DNA of 64,000 nucleotides from Schistocephalus solidus (GCA_017591395.1 WEDG01002021.1:62001-126000), one strand, 5' to 3'. Numbered from the stretch's first letter, positions 1 through 10,949 are shown. The notes: a model not told the origin generated them from the sequence alone. A program made the numbers and translations.

Positions 1-2
1 GA

Positions 3-1032
3 AAACGACGCTACAAGGACACTTTGAAGAAATTGCTGAAGCAACTGAAAATCAACCCGGTAACATGGGAGGACCTCACCCAGGATAGACCGACATGGAG
101 AAGATCCGTGAAGACTGGTGCAGCAATCTATGAGGCCAACCGTATCGCCGCCGCCACGGCCAAAAGAGCGGCACGAAAATCATCAGCGCAACGGACCAAC
201 ACCGCCGATGCCCAGGCCCTGCCAACATGCCCGCGCTGTCAACGCATCTTCCGCGCGCGAATCGGCCAGGTTGGACATGTTCGGACGCATTGCACCAGCA
301 ATCCGAAAATTCCAACTTCTACGTCAAATTCTGCCAACTCTACTTCGGACTCCCCCAACCTCACTCCTGTCATCAATTCCATTACTCCCACCATCATAGA
401 TACCACATCCCAATACTCCTCGCCTGTTACTCCCACCACCGCAACCACCAACACCTTCGTCTTCACTAGCACCACCACCACCGTCAGCGATGGGGACTCT
501 CCCCTAAACTGTCCTCAATGCTACCGCACATTCACCCCTCACGCATCGGCCTGGTCGTTCACTTGCGAATTCATCGTACAAGACTGGTGAACCAGTGCAT
601 GGAGCACCAAAACACAACAGAGATCTCCGCCTCCAAAACCCTCACTGTCCTTGCGCATTCACTCATCGCATGGGCCCCTTCGGTCACATGCGCATCCACG
701 ACAGCGGAATTCACTTCAATGCCGACAAAACCGATACCCTATGCACACCCTCTGCTCCTGTCATTCTTACCGCCACTGCCACCCCCACTACCATGAATGA
801 CATCCCCCCAGCCTCCACCGATTTCTCCTGCCAACACTGCGCCCGTAACTTCAATTCACGCATCGGCCTGATCGGTCACCTGCGAATCTATCGCACGGAG
901 GCTGGTGAACCAGTGCATGGGGCTACGACATACAGTCGACGCGCCCGCCTTCACTGCCCTCACTGCTCCCGCACATTTACACACCGCATGGGCCTATTAG
1001 GACACATGCGCCTCCACGACAACCTGCGGTAA
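3..1032 (+). pseudogene. C-terminal end of a LINE polyprotein with C2H2 zinc fingers, frameshifted
   Basis: The reading frame is already open at the left edge, so the endonuclease and reverse transcriptase parts lie outside the window. The first frame (to 590) reads a basic segment (KDTLKKLLKQLKINPVTWED, then TWRRSVKTGAAIYEANRIAA) typical of the region after the reverse transcriptase in this LINE type, then a finger CPRCQRIFRARIGQVGHVRTH. A Ser/Thr/Pro-rich linker follows, then a second finger (CPQC) interrupted by a frameshift near 540. The frame resumes at 595-1032 with three more finger-like units (CPCAF..HMRIH, CQHC..HLRIY, CPHC..HMRLH) and a stop after DNLR. The minus-strand element at 43265-46062 has the same order, which confirms the family. 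The fingers may bind element RNA or DNA (inference). Frameshifts make this copy non-functional. Confidence 0.8.
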
Positions 1033-1905
1033 ACCACCGGAGGCTAAGCCACATCAGCGCACATTATCTACATTAAAACTTAGACAACACCCTTACAATA
1101 ATCGTAATGTACCTGATAAAATCACGATATCCTAGAAACCGTGGCTTGGAAGGCTGCCAATCTGACGCTTACACCAGACCACGCTGTCGGCCCAGAGTAT
1201 GCGTTGTGTGTGTCGAGTGGCTGACCAGTGGACTAGGAGTCAGATGGCGATGGCCGCTCCATATCCCCTGAGTTTGTGAATCCTGGTGTGTGCGTTATGG
1301 GGGCCAGGTCGTGCTGTGGCACGCAAGACGGGTTCGCCGACCCGTCAGCCAATGCACCTACTCCCACCTCATACAACTGACTGGGTCGGATGGTAGTCTG
1401 ATTTTGGGGGTGAGGGAGAGAGTGAGGTCAACAGCCCAGCGCCTTTTCCTCACAATAAACTGTCTGACGCACTTGAAACTATCACTGTGCGCTAAAGGCC
1501 GTGGCTTGAAAGGTTGCCAACTGACGGTATAACTCGGGCCGCGTGGTCAGCCCAATGTGTGTTTTGTGTGGAGTGGCTGACTGGCAGACTGAGAGTCAGG
1601 CTGCAATGGCTCCTTTTTAATGTGGCCATTATGGCACTCCCACTCCGTGGGATCCGAGCCAGGTGTGTTGGTACGCCCAGGAGCGGCTCCGGCCGCGCCA
1701 GACACCTGCACCCTCTCCTACCTCTGGTCTTCTTGACTCTGACATGACATCAGGCTCAGGTGAGGGAGGAGGAGAGTGTGCCGTAGCTGCAGCGCAAGGC
1801 TAATATCACTTAAAACTAATTCACGCGCAAGGCATTGTCCCTGTTCCGTGGAGCATAGGGTGGACCTCGTCGAAATCGACAGTCGAACTATCGTGTGTGT
1901 GGGAA
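1033..1905 (+). mobile_element. 3' untranslated region of the zinc-finger LINE
   Basis: Noncoding tail following the zinc-finger ORF. It holds two diverged tandem units, about 1137-1497 and 1498-1905. Both begin with a CCGTGGCTTG.AAGG-like block and continue through a GAGTGGCTGAC block to a GGTGAGGGAG block. The same arrangement appears in reverse complement at 43265-44105. The second unit also matches the tails of the composite SINEs at 2390-2700 and 62985-63230. The end is taken just after the GTCGAAATCGACAGTCGAAC block, where similarity between copies stops. Confidence 0.75.
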
Positions 1906-2389
1906 TAAATTTTTCGTGTTTTCGCGATTAGCGTTAGCACGTCTGTGTAGTTAAAATCCGTTTCGAATGCACTCATTTACCAACCTCCTGAAAAGTTAAC
2001 CGCCATTTCGAAGTGCGTTTTGAAATATATACCATCGTGCGACCTAATCCCCCATAACACTGCAGACAGGTAGGGATGTCGGCGTTTGGACGCACCTCGT
2101 TTCAGTCGGCTGCGAAAGCGCACTTGGTAAAAAATGCCTGCTGAAGTGGTAGGCATCTTAATATTGATTTTCGATGCGTGACCAACAGTCAAAATTGTTA
2201 TGTCCGGCGTCCTTGCTCAAGGCCCACTGCCTGAAGATTATTCAACTTCGTGGCCTGCAGACACTTGACCGACTTCCACTCGGACACACGTGTGTCCAGA
2301 TAGTCGTTGCTACCCCAGCACAACTGGAATACCCCACCCCTTGATCGATGCATCATGGTTCATCAGACACGACACCACTCAGGTAATTC
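1906..2389. other. Unassigned spacer between two repeats
   Basis: No coding frame, RNA gene or repeat recognised. It separates the plus-strand LINE tail from the minus-strand composite SINE. Confidence 0.5.
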
Positions 2390-2535
2390 AGCCGTCAGTT
2401 TCGACGATGTCCACCGTATACTCCACAGCAGGGTGGTGTTAGGACGGTGGCTTGTGCATGGATTATGTTTAAGGGATAGTTGACTTGTGCTGCAGCTACC
2501 TCACTTTCTCTTCTCTTACTCGCCTGTGTCCGTAG

Positions 2536-2596
<61 letters not shown>

Positions 2597-2860
2597 GGTG
2601 ACCAGCGGTGGGGTCGGAGACTACCCTGAACGTGCCACCATACCTAAATCAGATCCTACGGAGTAGGAGTGTCATAAATGACAAGGGTGGTTGGTGAGGC
2701 GTGAGCCTGCACCTACACGTGTCACCACGCCCCCCCCTTTCCATGTTCGGCATTTGTTCTAGGAGCTGAACCCGAATAATGCTTGCCTGCCCTTATCCGG
2801 CCCCCGTGTTGGCTTAGCGCGTCTACCACGCGGCCCGTTTAGGGGGCACAGGTAGCCCAA
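2390..2860 (-). mobile_element. Composite SINE: tRNA-like head joined to a LINE-derived tail
   Basis: Read on the minus strand, about 2850-2745 resembles a tRNA-derived head, with a box A-like TGGTAGACGCG and a box B-like GGGTTCAGCTCC. About 2700-2390 then matches the 3' end of the zinc-finger LINE. An AG microsatellite has expanded within the tail. A second copy with the same head-tail order lies at 62841-63230 on the plus strand. SINEs that share a LINE tail are generally mobilised by that LINE; that use here is inference. Confidence 0.65.
2539..2589. repeat. (AG)n microsatellite
   Basis: Uninterrupted AG dinucleotide run of about 51 bases inside the composite SINE tail. The related copy at 63085-63110 has only a short GA-rich stretch at the matching place, so the expansion is specific to this copy. 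Confidence 0.95.
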
Positions 2861-5598
2861 AACACACCAATTGGATAGCACTTGAATTTGCGCCATAACA
2901 CTATTAAAGCAACTGCCGCCGCTATCGCACTCTCAGGTGTGACTGGACGCAGGCAACACTAGTCGTGGCCTCGCCAGTGGCCATTGTTGCGCGAGGCAGC
3001 AATTTGGAGTTCTATGCACAATCAAGTTGTCACACAGGTGTCTTCTGTCCTATCCTAAAACTTGAGATGCGGCCGGCCGATCGTAGGGCTCGGAGTAAAA
3101 ACTCTACTAAGATGTCTCTATAAAGTCAAATATATTTTATATAAAACATGCTCAATAATACCCTTTGCTGTACTCCCTTGAAAGCCAATCACATATGCCT
3201 CTTTCGGCTTGAAACAGTTTTTGTATTATGAGAGTTTTCAGACCACAAAATAGGAACTAAAATCGCATCGTTTGAGTCCCATTCTTTTTTTTCCTCATGA
3301 TGCATACAACAAAATCACAATTCATTGCGAAACTTGATGAGAATTATATGCTCTCTTCTTAATAGCATTGAGTAGTGTATGATTTTTACACAGAAAATAT
3401 ACAGTTTGTAGACTGCACTCTAACAGCAAAAACAGAAGCAGATTGAACTTTAAATAAGTCAGGAATTGGAAAAATCTCGAAACTCAAATAAATAATTATG
3501 TCGAGTAAAAAATTGAAGGAGATATTAGTTGCTTCAAATTGAACACAAGAAAGAATATATTTTCCATCTTTTTTTATAGAAAATATATTTGAATGAATAA
3601 AGGCCTTGACAATCAATAAAAGATGCATACAAAGGAATAGTTATGCTTTACGTGACCGTGGTTTTCGCAGATGAGCAAAACTTTAAGCATTTAAAAGTCA
3701 ACGTCCTGGCGTGTCCGAAATATATGGAGAGTATGCTGCAAGCTGATAAATATAAAATTCCAACTCAAGTAATCCATGCTAATAAAAAAATGCCTTTCTG
3801 AGTTTCGGTCAACATTTCATCAGATCAGTCGATGACTTTAGGCGTGTTTGTTCTGGTTAATTTTATAGGGAGGTTTGCCAAGACCTCTATTGGTAGGTAT
3901 ATCACCAACTTGACAAATATAATATTTCAGCAACGACCTAATTACTGCATTGAATTTCCGCAATATACTTTATTGCATATGAAGACGACGCGTAGTAGAC
4001 TGGAACTAAGGAACACGCTTTATCCTTCGCGAGAAATAAGTCACTGCATTGCAGGTTTTACAGCGAATTTTCCGGTTTGGTTGCGATAACAAAAGCACAA
4101 GTTTTGTTAAAAATGACAAATGACGGATTCTGTTGCCTCGTTTAATACGTCTCTGTACGACAGAGCAACTAATAGCATATATTGATTTTTGAATACGAGG
4201 AGTCTTAATTCTCTCCTCCGTGTAAGTATTCGTTTTGTTTTCCGCAGGCTGACAAGTACTAGATTCTAGACCACACTGTTCACTATGCTTAATTTAGCCT
4301 TCCATGTGACTCGAAGATGTTTACTTGAAACTTTAGACCGCTATCACGTCTCCGGCCTATCTCTTCATTGGCCTTCCTGAGCCAATTGTGCGTCAGACGC
4401 CATTGGGGCTTCCTCCCGCCCTGTCCGCCCATCAGTACGGCTGCACAGACAAACAATGCCCTAACGAAGTTGGCCTGCCCAATTCAAAACTATATCTCAA
4501 AAAAGAATGCTTTCTTTTTGGTTGATTCCTGGTTGAAAACGGCAACAGCCACTTGCCCTATGCGTTGCTTGGGCAAGAAACCTCCTATCCGCTTTATCCG
4601 CTTTTAGGTATCTTTCATTTTCCTCAGTTGGAACAAGTTCTGTCAAGTCTGGCGAAATCCTCACATTTTATGGTAGGTATTTTAGACACAAATGTTATAC
4701 ATTTGTTTCTATAAGCGACTAACTGCTGCCTCATTTTCAAATGACCTTCGGTGCGGCTCTGCTAGCGTATAATCTATTCTTTGTTTGTCCATGATTGAAT
4801 TCTTACAATTTTTTGGACTACACTGAATTTGTGGCCAGTACAAATACCTTTTAGGTAAACTAGGAGTTCACGGTAATTAAGTAAAATGCCGCGTATCAAA
4901 AATGAGGGATTTTATCCGAACACAAGGCTGATGGCGTTGCCGGATTGCAGATCACATATTCTTAGGATATGGGACGCAACAGAATTGAATTAAGTCCCAA
5001 GTTTGACTTTTATTTAGGTTCAGTTTCACAGTTTTATTGACTCATAATACTTTACTTTTGTAAATCCCTCGCCATTAATTGCACCAGGAATGCTGGGTTA
5101 ACTAATCCGACAAAATGCTTCCATTTACTCGAGGTGCCTATGTCTCACGATCCATCTGTACGCAGTATCAGCTGAAATGTCACCAAGCAAAACGACTGCG
5201 CGGGTTTAGTATGACTGCGGTCTAGCCAAGAGATCCTAGTTATCTTTACTGCAAGGCATACCTTATAGAATATTCAATTGAGATTTACTTCGTTAGATTT
5301 TCGCGTTGATCAAACCAACCATGTGCTTTTGTCTACCGTTTGCCAAAAGAACTGCCACGAAGGTGGTTTTCGCGTTCATCAAACGCCTATCCCTCCACCC
5401 TACCACACATGAGCACAATCAGTTGATGTCAGCAAGGTAGCTCGCGCGATGCAGAACTCAGCACTGAACACAATCTCAATCAATAGGCATGTGTCGAACT
5501 ACAGCGCACGCGCGCTCACCACCGACATGCCTCTCTCATTTCTGATTGGTAAGCAGAAAGTCGACGCACACTCTCGCAGGTGCCTTAAAATAGACGCC
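2861..5598. other. Long AT-rich stretch without recognised genes
   Basis: Only short, compositionally ordinary ORFs occur (for example 3386-3628 minus and 3832-4089 plus), with no protein family or repeat recognised. The last 150 bases hold CpG-rich words and an inverted CCAAT box (ATTGG near 5543) and could be the promoter or 5' leader of the gene that follows; this is inference. Confidence 0.4.
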
Positions 5599-5608
5599 AT
5601 GTCAGGTT

Positions 5609-6364
5609 ATGCCATTAGTCTGTCTCATGTGCACGAACCCAGGAGCTCTTGTGCCTCGGACAGCCGTGCAGAGACGTCACATCGCATTCGGTGTGATTCT
5701 TCTCTTCTTCAGCATTGCTCTCATGATCTCTGAGGCAAAGCGGCCCAGCTCCGCTTATACCGGCTATTGGGTCGGTGTGGCAAGTTTCCTGCCGGCTATT
5801 GGGGGCATCATATTGGGTTTAAAACCAAATCGTTATATCCTCATTACGACCTGCGTGATGGATTTTGTTGCTGCATTGACCTGCGTCTCAGGAGCAATTC
5901 TATCCTTGGTTTTTTTCAGCATTCAAGTCTATGCCGTTGGATGGCTCTCTGTCATTCTGACCACATTCCTGCTCTACCACGCTTTTGCCATATTTGGCGA
6001 ATTGGATATTTGTTGTCGGTTGGCAATGTTTGAATTGCCGGAGGAAGTGCCGGAAGAATCACAGAGGCGGCATCATGGCAACAATATGCCTGCTCCGCCA
6101 ATCGACTTTATCATGCCCAACGAGGTGAGGAAACCTCCAAATTATGATCAACTCTCTGTGCGCGGCGATCCACCGCTGTATGATACACTGACGCCGCCGC
6201 TGCCGGCACCTCCAACGCCCGCAAATCCGAATTCACCGGAAGTCGTAGAAGATCGCCGAAGGAACCGCCGTGGTAGGCGTTCTCGCTATCCTCCGCCGCC
6301 GTCGTCCGAGTCGCGCATACCGCCGGTTCCGGAGGAGACGGAGGGAGAGACGCCAAGACTTTAG
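5609..6364 (+). CDS. Four-transmembrane protein with PPxY-containing proline-rich cytoplasmic tail
   Basis: A 251-codon frame with four hydrophobic segments at about residues 24-41, 51-70, 76-106 and 108-128 (starts AFGVILLFFS, YWVGVASFLP, ILITTCVMDF, AVGWLSVILT). A hydrophilic tail of about 115 residues follows, rich in Pro, Arg and Glu. The tail holds PPNY and PPLY, which fit the PPxY consensus bound by WW domains, for example in NEDD4-type ubiquitin ligases. The short N-terminus and long C-terminus suggest both face the cytoplasm. The layout resembles MS4A/CD20-like or MARVEL-like tetraspan proteins, but no family signature is certain. The start at 5609 gives MPLVC...; an alternative start at 5599 with a 37-nt intron is possible (see findings). 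It could also be the last exon of a longer gene. Unlike its surroundings it is GC-richer and intact. Confidence 0.65.
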   Translation: MPLVCLMCTNPGALVPRTAVQRRHIAFGVILLFFSIALMISEAKRPSSAYTGYWVGVASFLPAIGGIILGLKPNRYILITTCVMDFVAALTCVSGAILSLVFFSIQVYAVGWLSVILTTFLLYHAFAIFGELDICCRLAMFELPEEVPEESQRRHHGNNMPAPPIDFIMPNEVRKPPNYDQLSVRGDPPLYDTLTPPLPAPPTPANPNSPEVVEDRRRNRRGRRSRYPPPPSSESRIPPVPEETEGETPRL

Positions 6365-6545
6365 ACTCAGTAGTAACCCCACCCCTCTCCTCTAAAACCA
6401 ACGTCTTTCGCATTTATGTACTACTCCACTCTTTCACTATGTTTAAAAAGTAAGAAACAACTTTACAACCATGAAGGGTCTGAGAAGAGAGCCGAGGTTA
6501 TATCACAGAACTTGGAGATAACAGAGCTAACTGTCCTCAGACATG

Positions 6546-6551
6546 ATTAAA
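6546..6551 (+). terminator. Possible polyadenylation signal ATTAAA
   Basis: ATTAAA about 180 bases after the stop codon of the tetraspan gene. It is the nearest common variant signal seen downstream. Such hexamers are frequent by chance in AT-rich DNA. Confidence 0.25.
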
Positions 6552-8150
6552 TGAGCGGAGCAATGGAGTTTCCTGTCTTATATATATTACGAACTCTGTA
6601 AGGATACTTCTGAGCCGATCAGCGTAGGCTTATTTAAAGTAAACATTAATAACTTTAAAGGGTTTCTTCTTATGTGTTTGTTTTTCATTTAAGAAACAAA
6701 AGGCTTAAGTTATAATCATTTAATCTGTAGTATTTAGTTATATATGATAGGTAAAGTATGCTTGTACAGTTTGAATAGGAGTTTTTTAGAGGGTATGGCC
6801 ATGAAAATGCTTTAGTAATAATAATATTGCCCATTATCTCCTGAAATCCTTCAAGAACAAACAGACTAAGTCCGTTCGAGGCAAAATTTATCGGATCTCA
6901 GCCCGGTAAATATACATTTTAGGACATTTTAGCGTCAAAGCCAGTATTTTAGTATGTTCTTCTTGACTTGTGCTTATGCCTAGACTTTCCCATTTAAGGG
7001 TTCCTTGAAAATCTTCTTAAACTTAGACTTGAAGCTGCAACCTCAGTATTATTGCACATTTCTTCAGGCAAAGCTAAGAAATTAAGTCTTGAAATTATTC
7101 GGTGATAATTTTTTATAACTTATACACCCACTATGTACAATTTCCTGCACGTAAACGTTTGCCGTGCAGTAGTAGGGTCTTTTCCTGAGAATTCGAGGTC
7201 AAACTTCACCTTTGACAGCTTGGATGTTTTTAATAAAAAAATAATTTTTTTATTCATCAATTACAAAAATAGCTTCGTGCTTTTTAGTGTAAGTTTCATC
7301 GGAATCTCACAAGACCCAAAAAATACTTTTGCATCCTTTGTTGAAGACCTTAAATGAGTGCCTTACTGTAGAATATTTGGAGAGTTAATGTGATAGCATT
7401 TTGATTAACTTGAGCAAACTGTCATCTGTCTGGGCGTCCTGAGCAACGATTATCTTGCTTTTGGGATAAAATGAAACCAAACTTGTTGCGCCTTTACAAA
7501 TAAACAGTTTTATAGGCTCAGTAAGGTAAACATAATATGCACTATTAACCGCACAATCATGCACTTTTCTCCACGATATACATATCTATGCTAAAATCTC
7601 ATAATACTTTATGGCATAAAGGAAGAGTCAATTAACCTCGTCGAAAGTTTAAATGCCATAAATGTATGCTATAAATTTAAAATAACAGGATACATTTTTT
7701 ACTCTCTAGTCACCTTCCGTACAGTCCATTCCGCTTAAACGTAAAAAAGAACGTTTCCATACAGTTAAATATGACTGAATTCAGGTTAAGTATCGATACT
7801 GATTTATCAAACGTAGTTTAGCACTAGCTTGTCAATTTAAAATTCAGTTTTGAATAAACATATGCTCTTTAAGATATTTTTTTCAGGAAAAGCCGTCTGA
7901 AACAGCGTTTCTTTTTTCCTTTAGATTTTACTGGCCATTAGCGGTCTCAGATGTTCACCTTATATTCCCTACATTTGCACAAACTAGGGTTTTAAGGATT
8001 TTTTTATTTATTTCAAAAATGAATCGTAGGTCCCAGTGTAACCCAACACGGATTCCTGTTACGGCAAACGTACAGATTCAGTAAATTAGCGTATGGATTG
8101 CATAATTGAAACTGAATTACTCATAAACTTTAAAATGTGGTTAGTTGTAC
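6552..8150. other. AT-rich noncoding stretch
   Basis: No convincing ORF, RNA gene or repeat. Probably 3' flank of the tetraspan gene or intronic sequence. Confidence 0.4.
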
Positions 8151-8342
8151 TGATTGATGTCTTGCAGGCGAAAAGACGACTGCGCTTGTCATCTAGCAGT
8201 TTTCCAGATGCAGGTGGGTCTAACCATTGGACTTTCTGAAGCACAAATAGCCTTGGCAATTCACAATTCATGAACGAGTCAGTTGCTATGGTGACGAGCT
8301 CATCCATGGCCTCATCAATGGCACTTGTGACCCTTTCTGGAA
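8151..8342 (-). CDS. Candidate isolated internal exon of an unidentified gene
   Basis: On the minus strand an open frame encodes about 63 residues of ordinary, balanced composition (ERVTSAIDEAMDELV, then LPRLFVLQKVQWLDPPASGK), in contrast to the low-complexity translations around it. It is preceded by AAAACAG, usable as a splice acceptor, and followed by a GTACAA donor. The bounded piece is 192 nt and has the same phase (1) at both ends, so it could be spliced in or skipped without shifting the frame. The polypyrimidine tract is weak. The frame stays open a little past the donor to an in-frame ATG-containing run, so it could also be a chance ORF or a decayed element. No protein family recognised. 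Confidence 0.3.
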
Positions 8343-8349
8343 CTGTTTT

Positions 8350-9843
8350 ATAAATGCTTCGGAGTTATGGAAGGGGACACTACGCTGACCCTTATGGATA
8401 CTCTGTGATTTTCAAACAAAAGGCAACTTTTTATCCTGTCTGCATTGGCCGAGTTATGAATCGGTACAACGCGGCGAGACAGAAAAACAACTAAAAATCG
8501 ATAATCGCACTGCACACCAACTCGAAGTGCATCATAAACATGAGAGAGTCACTGTCTCATCAAATGTCAAAAAATTCTGAAATTGGTTTTCATTCTGAAA
8601 AGATTACTGAACGAACTTCGTTTCCACCGCCTGCGAAAAGTACACTCTGTACTGCGTACGCAGAATAAATTCCCGTCATTAATTTACGATGCTCTAATTA
8701 ATAAAAATGCAGAAGCATGAAAATATTCTTTTTTTACTCCATTGGTGGCAACATACGCCTCTTTTAAATTTAATACGTGATGAAAGGGTTTTTTCAGTTT
8801 TGAAAAACCAATTTGCAATTACCAAATAATGTTGAACCCGAACTACCGGCACACTTGTGTTTGGGGTTTGCAAACTACACGCTCGGCAAATTCTGTCTTA
8901 GGAAAGTCACACAATTGTGGACGTTATGAGGAAGGTGCCATATAGTCCCCGTAAAATTTGGCATTGTATGTTGAACATCCTGCATCATTTAAAAGCAGCA
9001 TCAATAACTTAAGTGATAAGATACTTTATGAATGAAGCTTTCCTCGTTTTGAAAAGTTATTTATTAGAACCATTTTTATAATCACAAGTAACCTTTCGTC
9101 AAGGAAAAAATTTGACAAAACCATAATTCGCTTCCAAGCGAGTATAATAATGAAATTTTTTAAAATAAAATAAACTTAAATTTATGAGAGCATTAAACCG
9201 CAATGATAAAAATTCATACAAATACAGTGGTCAATTTTTTAAGAAGGTAGTTTATGCAGCGGTTGAAAAACAGCTTGTTCAGAATCCGGCAGCATGGCGT
9301 GACTGAAATATTTTGGGATTAGACTGAGCAGTAATTAGTATTAAAGTCCTACTTAAGTTATTCTTACAGACCGAAAACTTTCATGGGGAAGCATATTTAT
9401 GGGACTCAGTTTGGTGTTTACAAATCAGCATCTTTATCGATAGACACCAACTGCAACTGTTTAAATTACCAAACGACTAACAAAACTATTTTCGCGATAT
9501 TTTTCTTTCTTGCGTTATCTCCCTGAGACAGTTCCTTCGTCACCTGAATCAAATTATACTACTCGCGTGAGTTAAGTCACGTGGACAGATAAAGTCGCAT
9601 ATCTCCTTGAGAGTATAAAAAATAGTAAATCTTGGAGAATATGTGGGTAAAACTATCAGTATTTCTTAAATAAAATGTTAATCAAAAAGACTTAAGTAAT
9701 ATCTGTAGGGGTATTACTCAGGTAACATAATCCGATCTTCACTTATGCCAGAGAAAACAGTTGCGAATGTTCGACGTATGAAATGCTTCCTCGATATTTA
9801 ACAAAATTTAACATAACTGGTGGGGTTGATCAATAAAAATTTT
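8350..9843. other. AT-rich noncoding stretch
   Basis: No gene or repeat recognised. Confidence 0.4.
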
Positions 9844-10130
9844 CTTAATGATAAGTAAAACGAAAATTTGGCGAGCATACTTTAGCTTTCGATAAATTCT
9901 CATCAGGCCTTTACATTTATATCACTGTGTAATTGAGTCAAATATACGGGTTAGAAGAACAAATCGTACGGTTGTCAGGGTGGGAGAGGGAGGGGCAAAG
10001 AAACAAAATTGCGCTCCGTTTTCTGATCATCGTCGGAGGAATAGCAGCTGTCGGTACAAGTAATTAGATGCGGGCGGCTAAATTGGTGGCTTTCGGCCTC
10101 GGACAAATGCGCAAGTGCGCATGCACCGAC
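9844..10130 (-). mobile_element. Penelope-like element family 1, 3'-terminal fragment
   Basis: On the minus strand the translation ends with SHQFSRPHLIT and SSDDDQKTERN followed by SLPLPLP. This is the C-terminal tail also seen in the copies at 11054-11413 and 26295-26810. The DNA then runs through the shared terminal region into the hammerhead motif. Everything upstream of the tail (reverse transcriptase, GIY-YIG) is missing, so this is a solo terminal fragment. Confidence 0.8.
9870..9909 (-). ncRNA. Hammerhead ribozyme motif, PLE-1 type, best-preserved copy
   Basis: Read on the minus strand: stem I strand GGC; core CTGATGA; stem II GAATTTATC (two outer pairs, small loop); core GAAA; a 2-bp stem III GC...GC with an 8-nt loop; cleavage dinucleotide TC; then GCC, which pairs with the opening GGC. 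All conserved core bases of a type I hammerhead are present and the order is right. Stems II and III are very short, as in the minimal hammerheads known from Penelope-like elements. Cleavage would fall after the base at 9873. The wider stem I pairs poorly beyond 3 bp. Activity is inference. Confidence 0.7.
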
Positions 10131-10941
10131 CGTCTGTAACAGAATCCCTTTGTTGACAATGTCCTTGAAACCCATTCCTGCCACCGGAGATAATTGTTCC
10201 ATGTAGAGGCGACCCTATTTAAAACAGTAGAAAGATGTACTTCTCCCGAGGATGAGGTATACCCTACGAGATTAAATAGGTTTCTTAGCAGCCACAAATT
10301 ATATTGACGCTGTTAATCCTAAACAGTAGCAACTACAAATGTTTCCGTACAATGCTTACCTTCTTGTTGAAACGCAAAGGGCGCCTTAGTTGGCTTTAGG
10401 TATTGTTAGCTCTGGTCAGTATTTTCAACCATTCGCAACACAGGCGCCTTGAATTCTGAGTCAACTGGTGCGTTTTTAAAAACTCGGTTATCTTCACACT
10501 TTTCTGGGAATAAAAACAAGGATAATTGACCTCAGCTATTTATTCCGTTTCAAGAACACTAAACAACTTAAAAGCTCCATAGCATAAACAGGCTTTATTT
10601 AAGGTACTTTATTAATACCAAGATTGTGAGTGTTATTTATTCCCCGAATAGATATTTCTGCCTTAATGCACTTTGTGTTCAAATGGCTAAATTAAAATAA
10701 TTTAAGGAGAGAATTTATAATCACAGAACAATTGACTACCGTTTTGTACGGTTGATCTTTGAAAGGCTGGGGACACAACAATGAGCTAAACCCCACCTAG
10801 ATGCGTTTAACAGCGGCACAATATCGGTGAAACCCGCGTCTCTGGGCTGCTAGCCAGTACCTATGCCGACAGTATTGTGGTAATTAAGAAATTTATGGAC
10901 TATTTTTAGAGTAGCGAAAAATTCCTACTAAAAATTCAAAA
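10131..10941. other. Unassigned spacer between PLE fragments
   Basis: Minus-strand ORFs that run in from the PLE tail carry no recognisable domain beyond about 10130. Nothing else recognised. Confidence 0.4.
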
Positions 10942-10949
10942 GACAATTT

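Noticed and set aside
5449..5733. A separate 94-residue gene upstream of the tetraspan ORF
   Set aside because: It overlaps the tetraspan frame and has no domain; it is better explained as leader sequence, possibly with a short intron.
10064..10297. Extended PLE-1 protein upstream of the 9844-10130 tail
   Set aside because: Translation beyond about 10130 matches none of the blocks in the three better PLE-1 copies, so it is flanking DNA.
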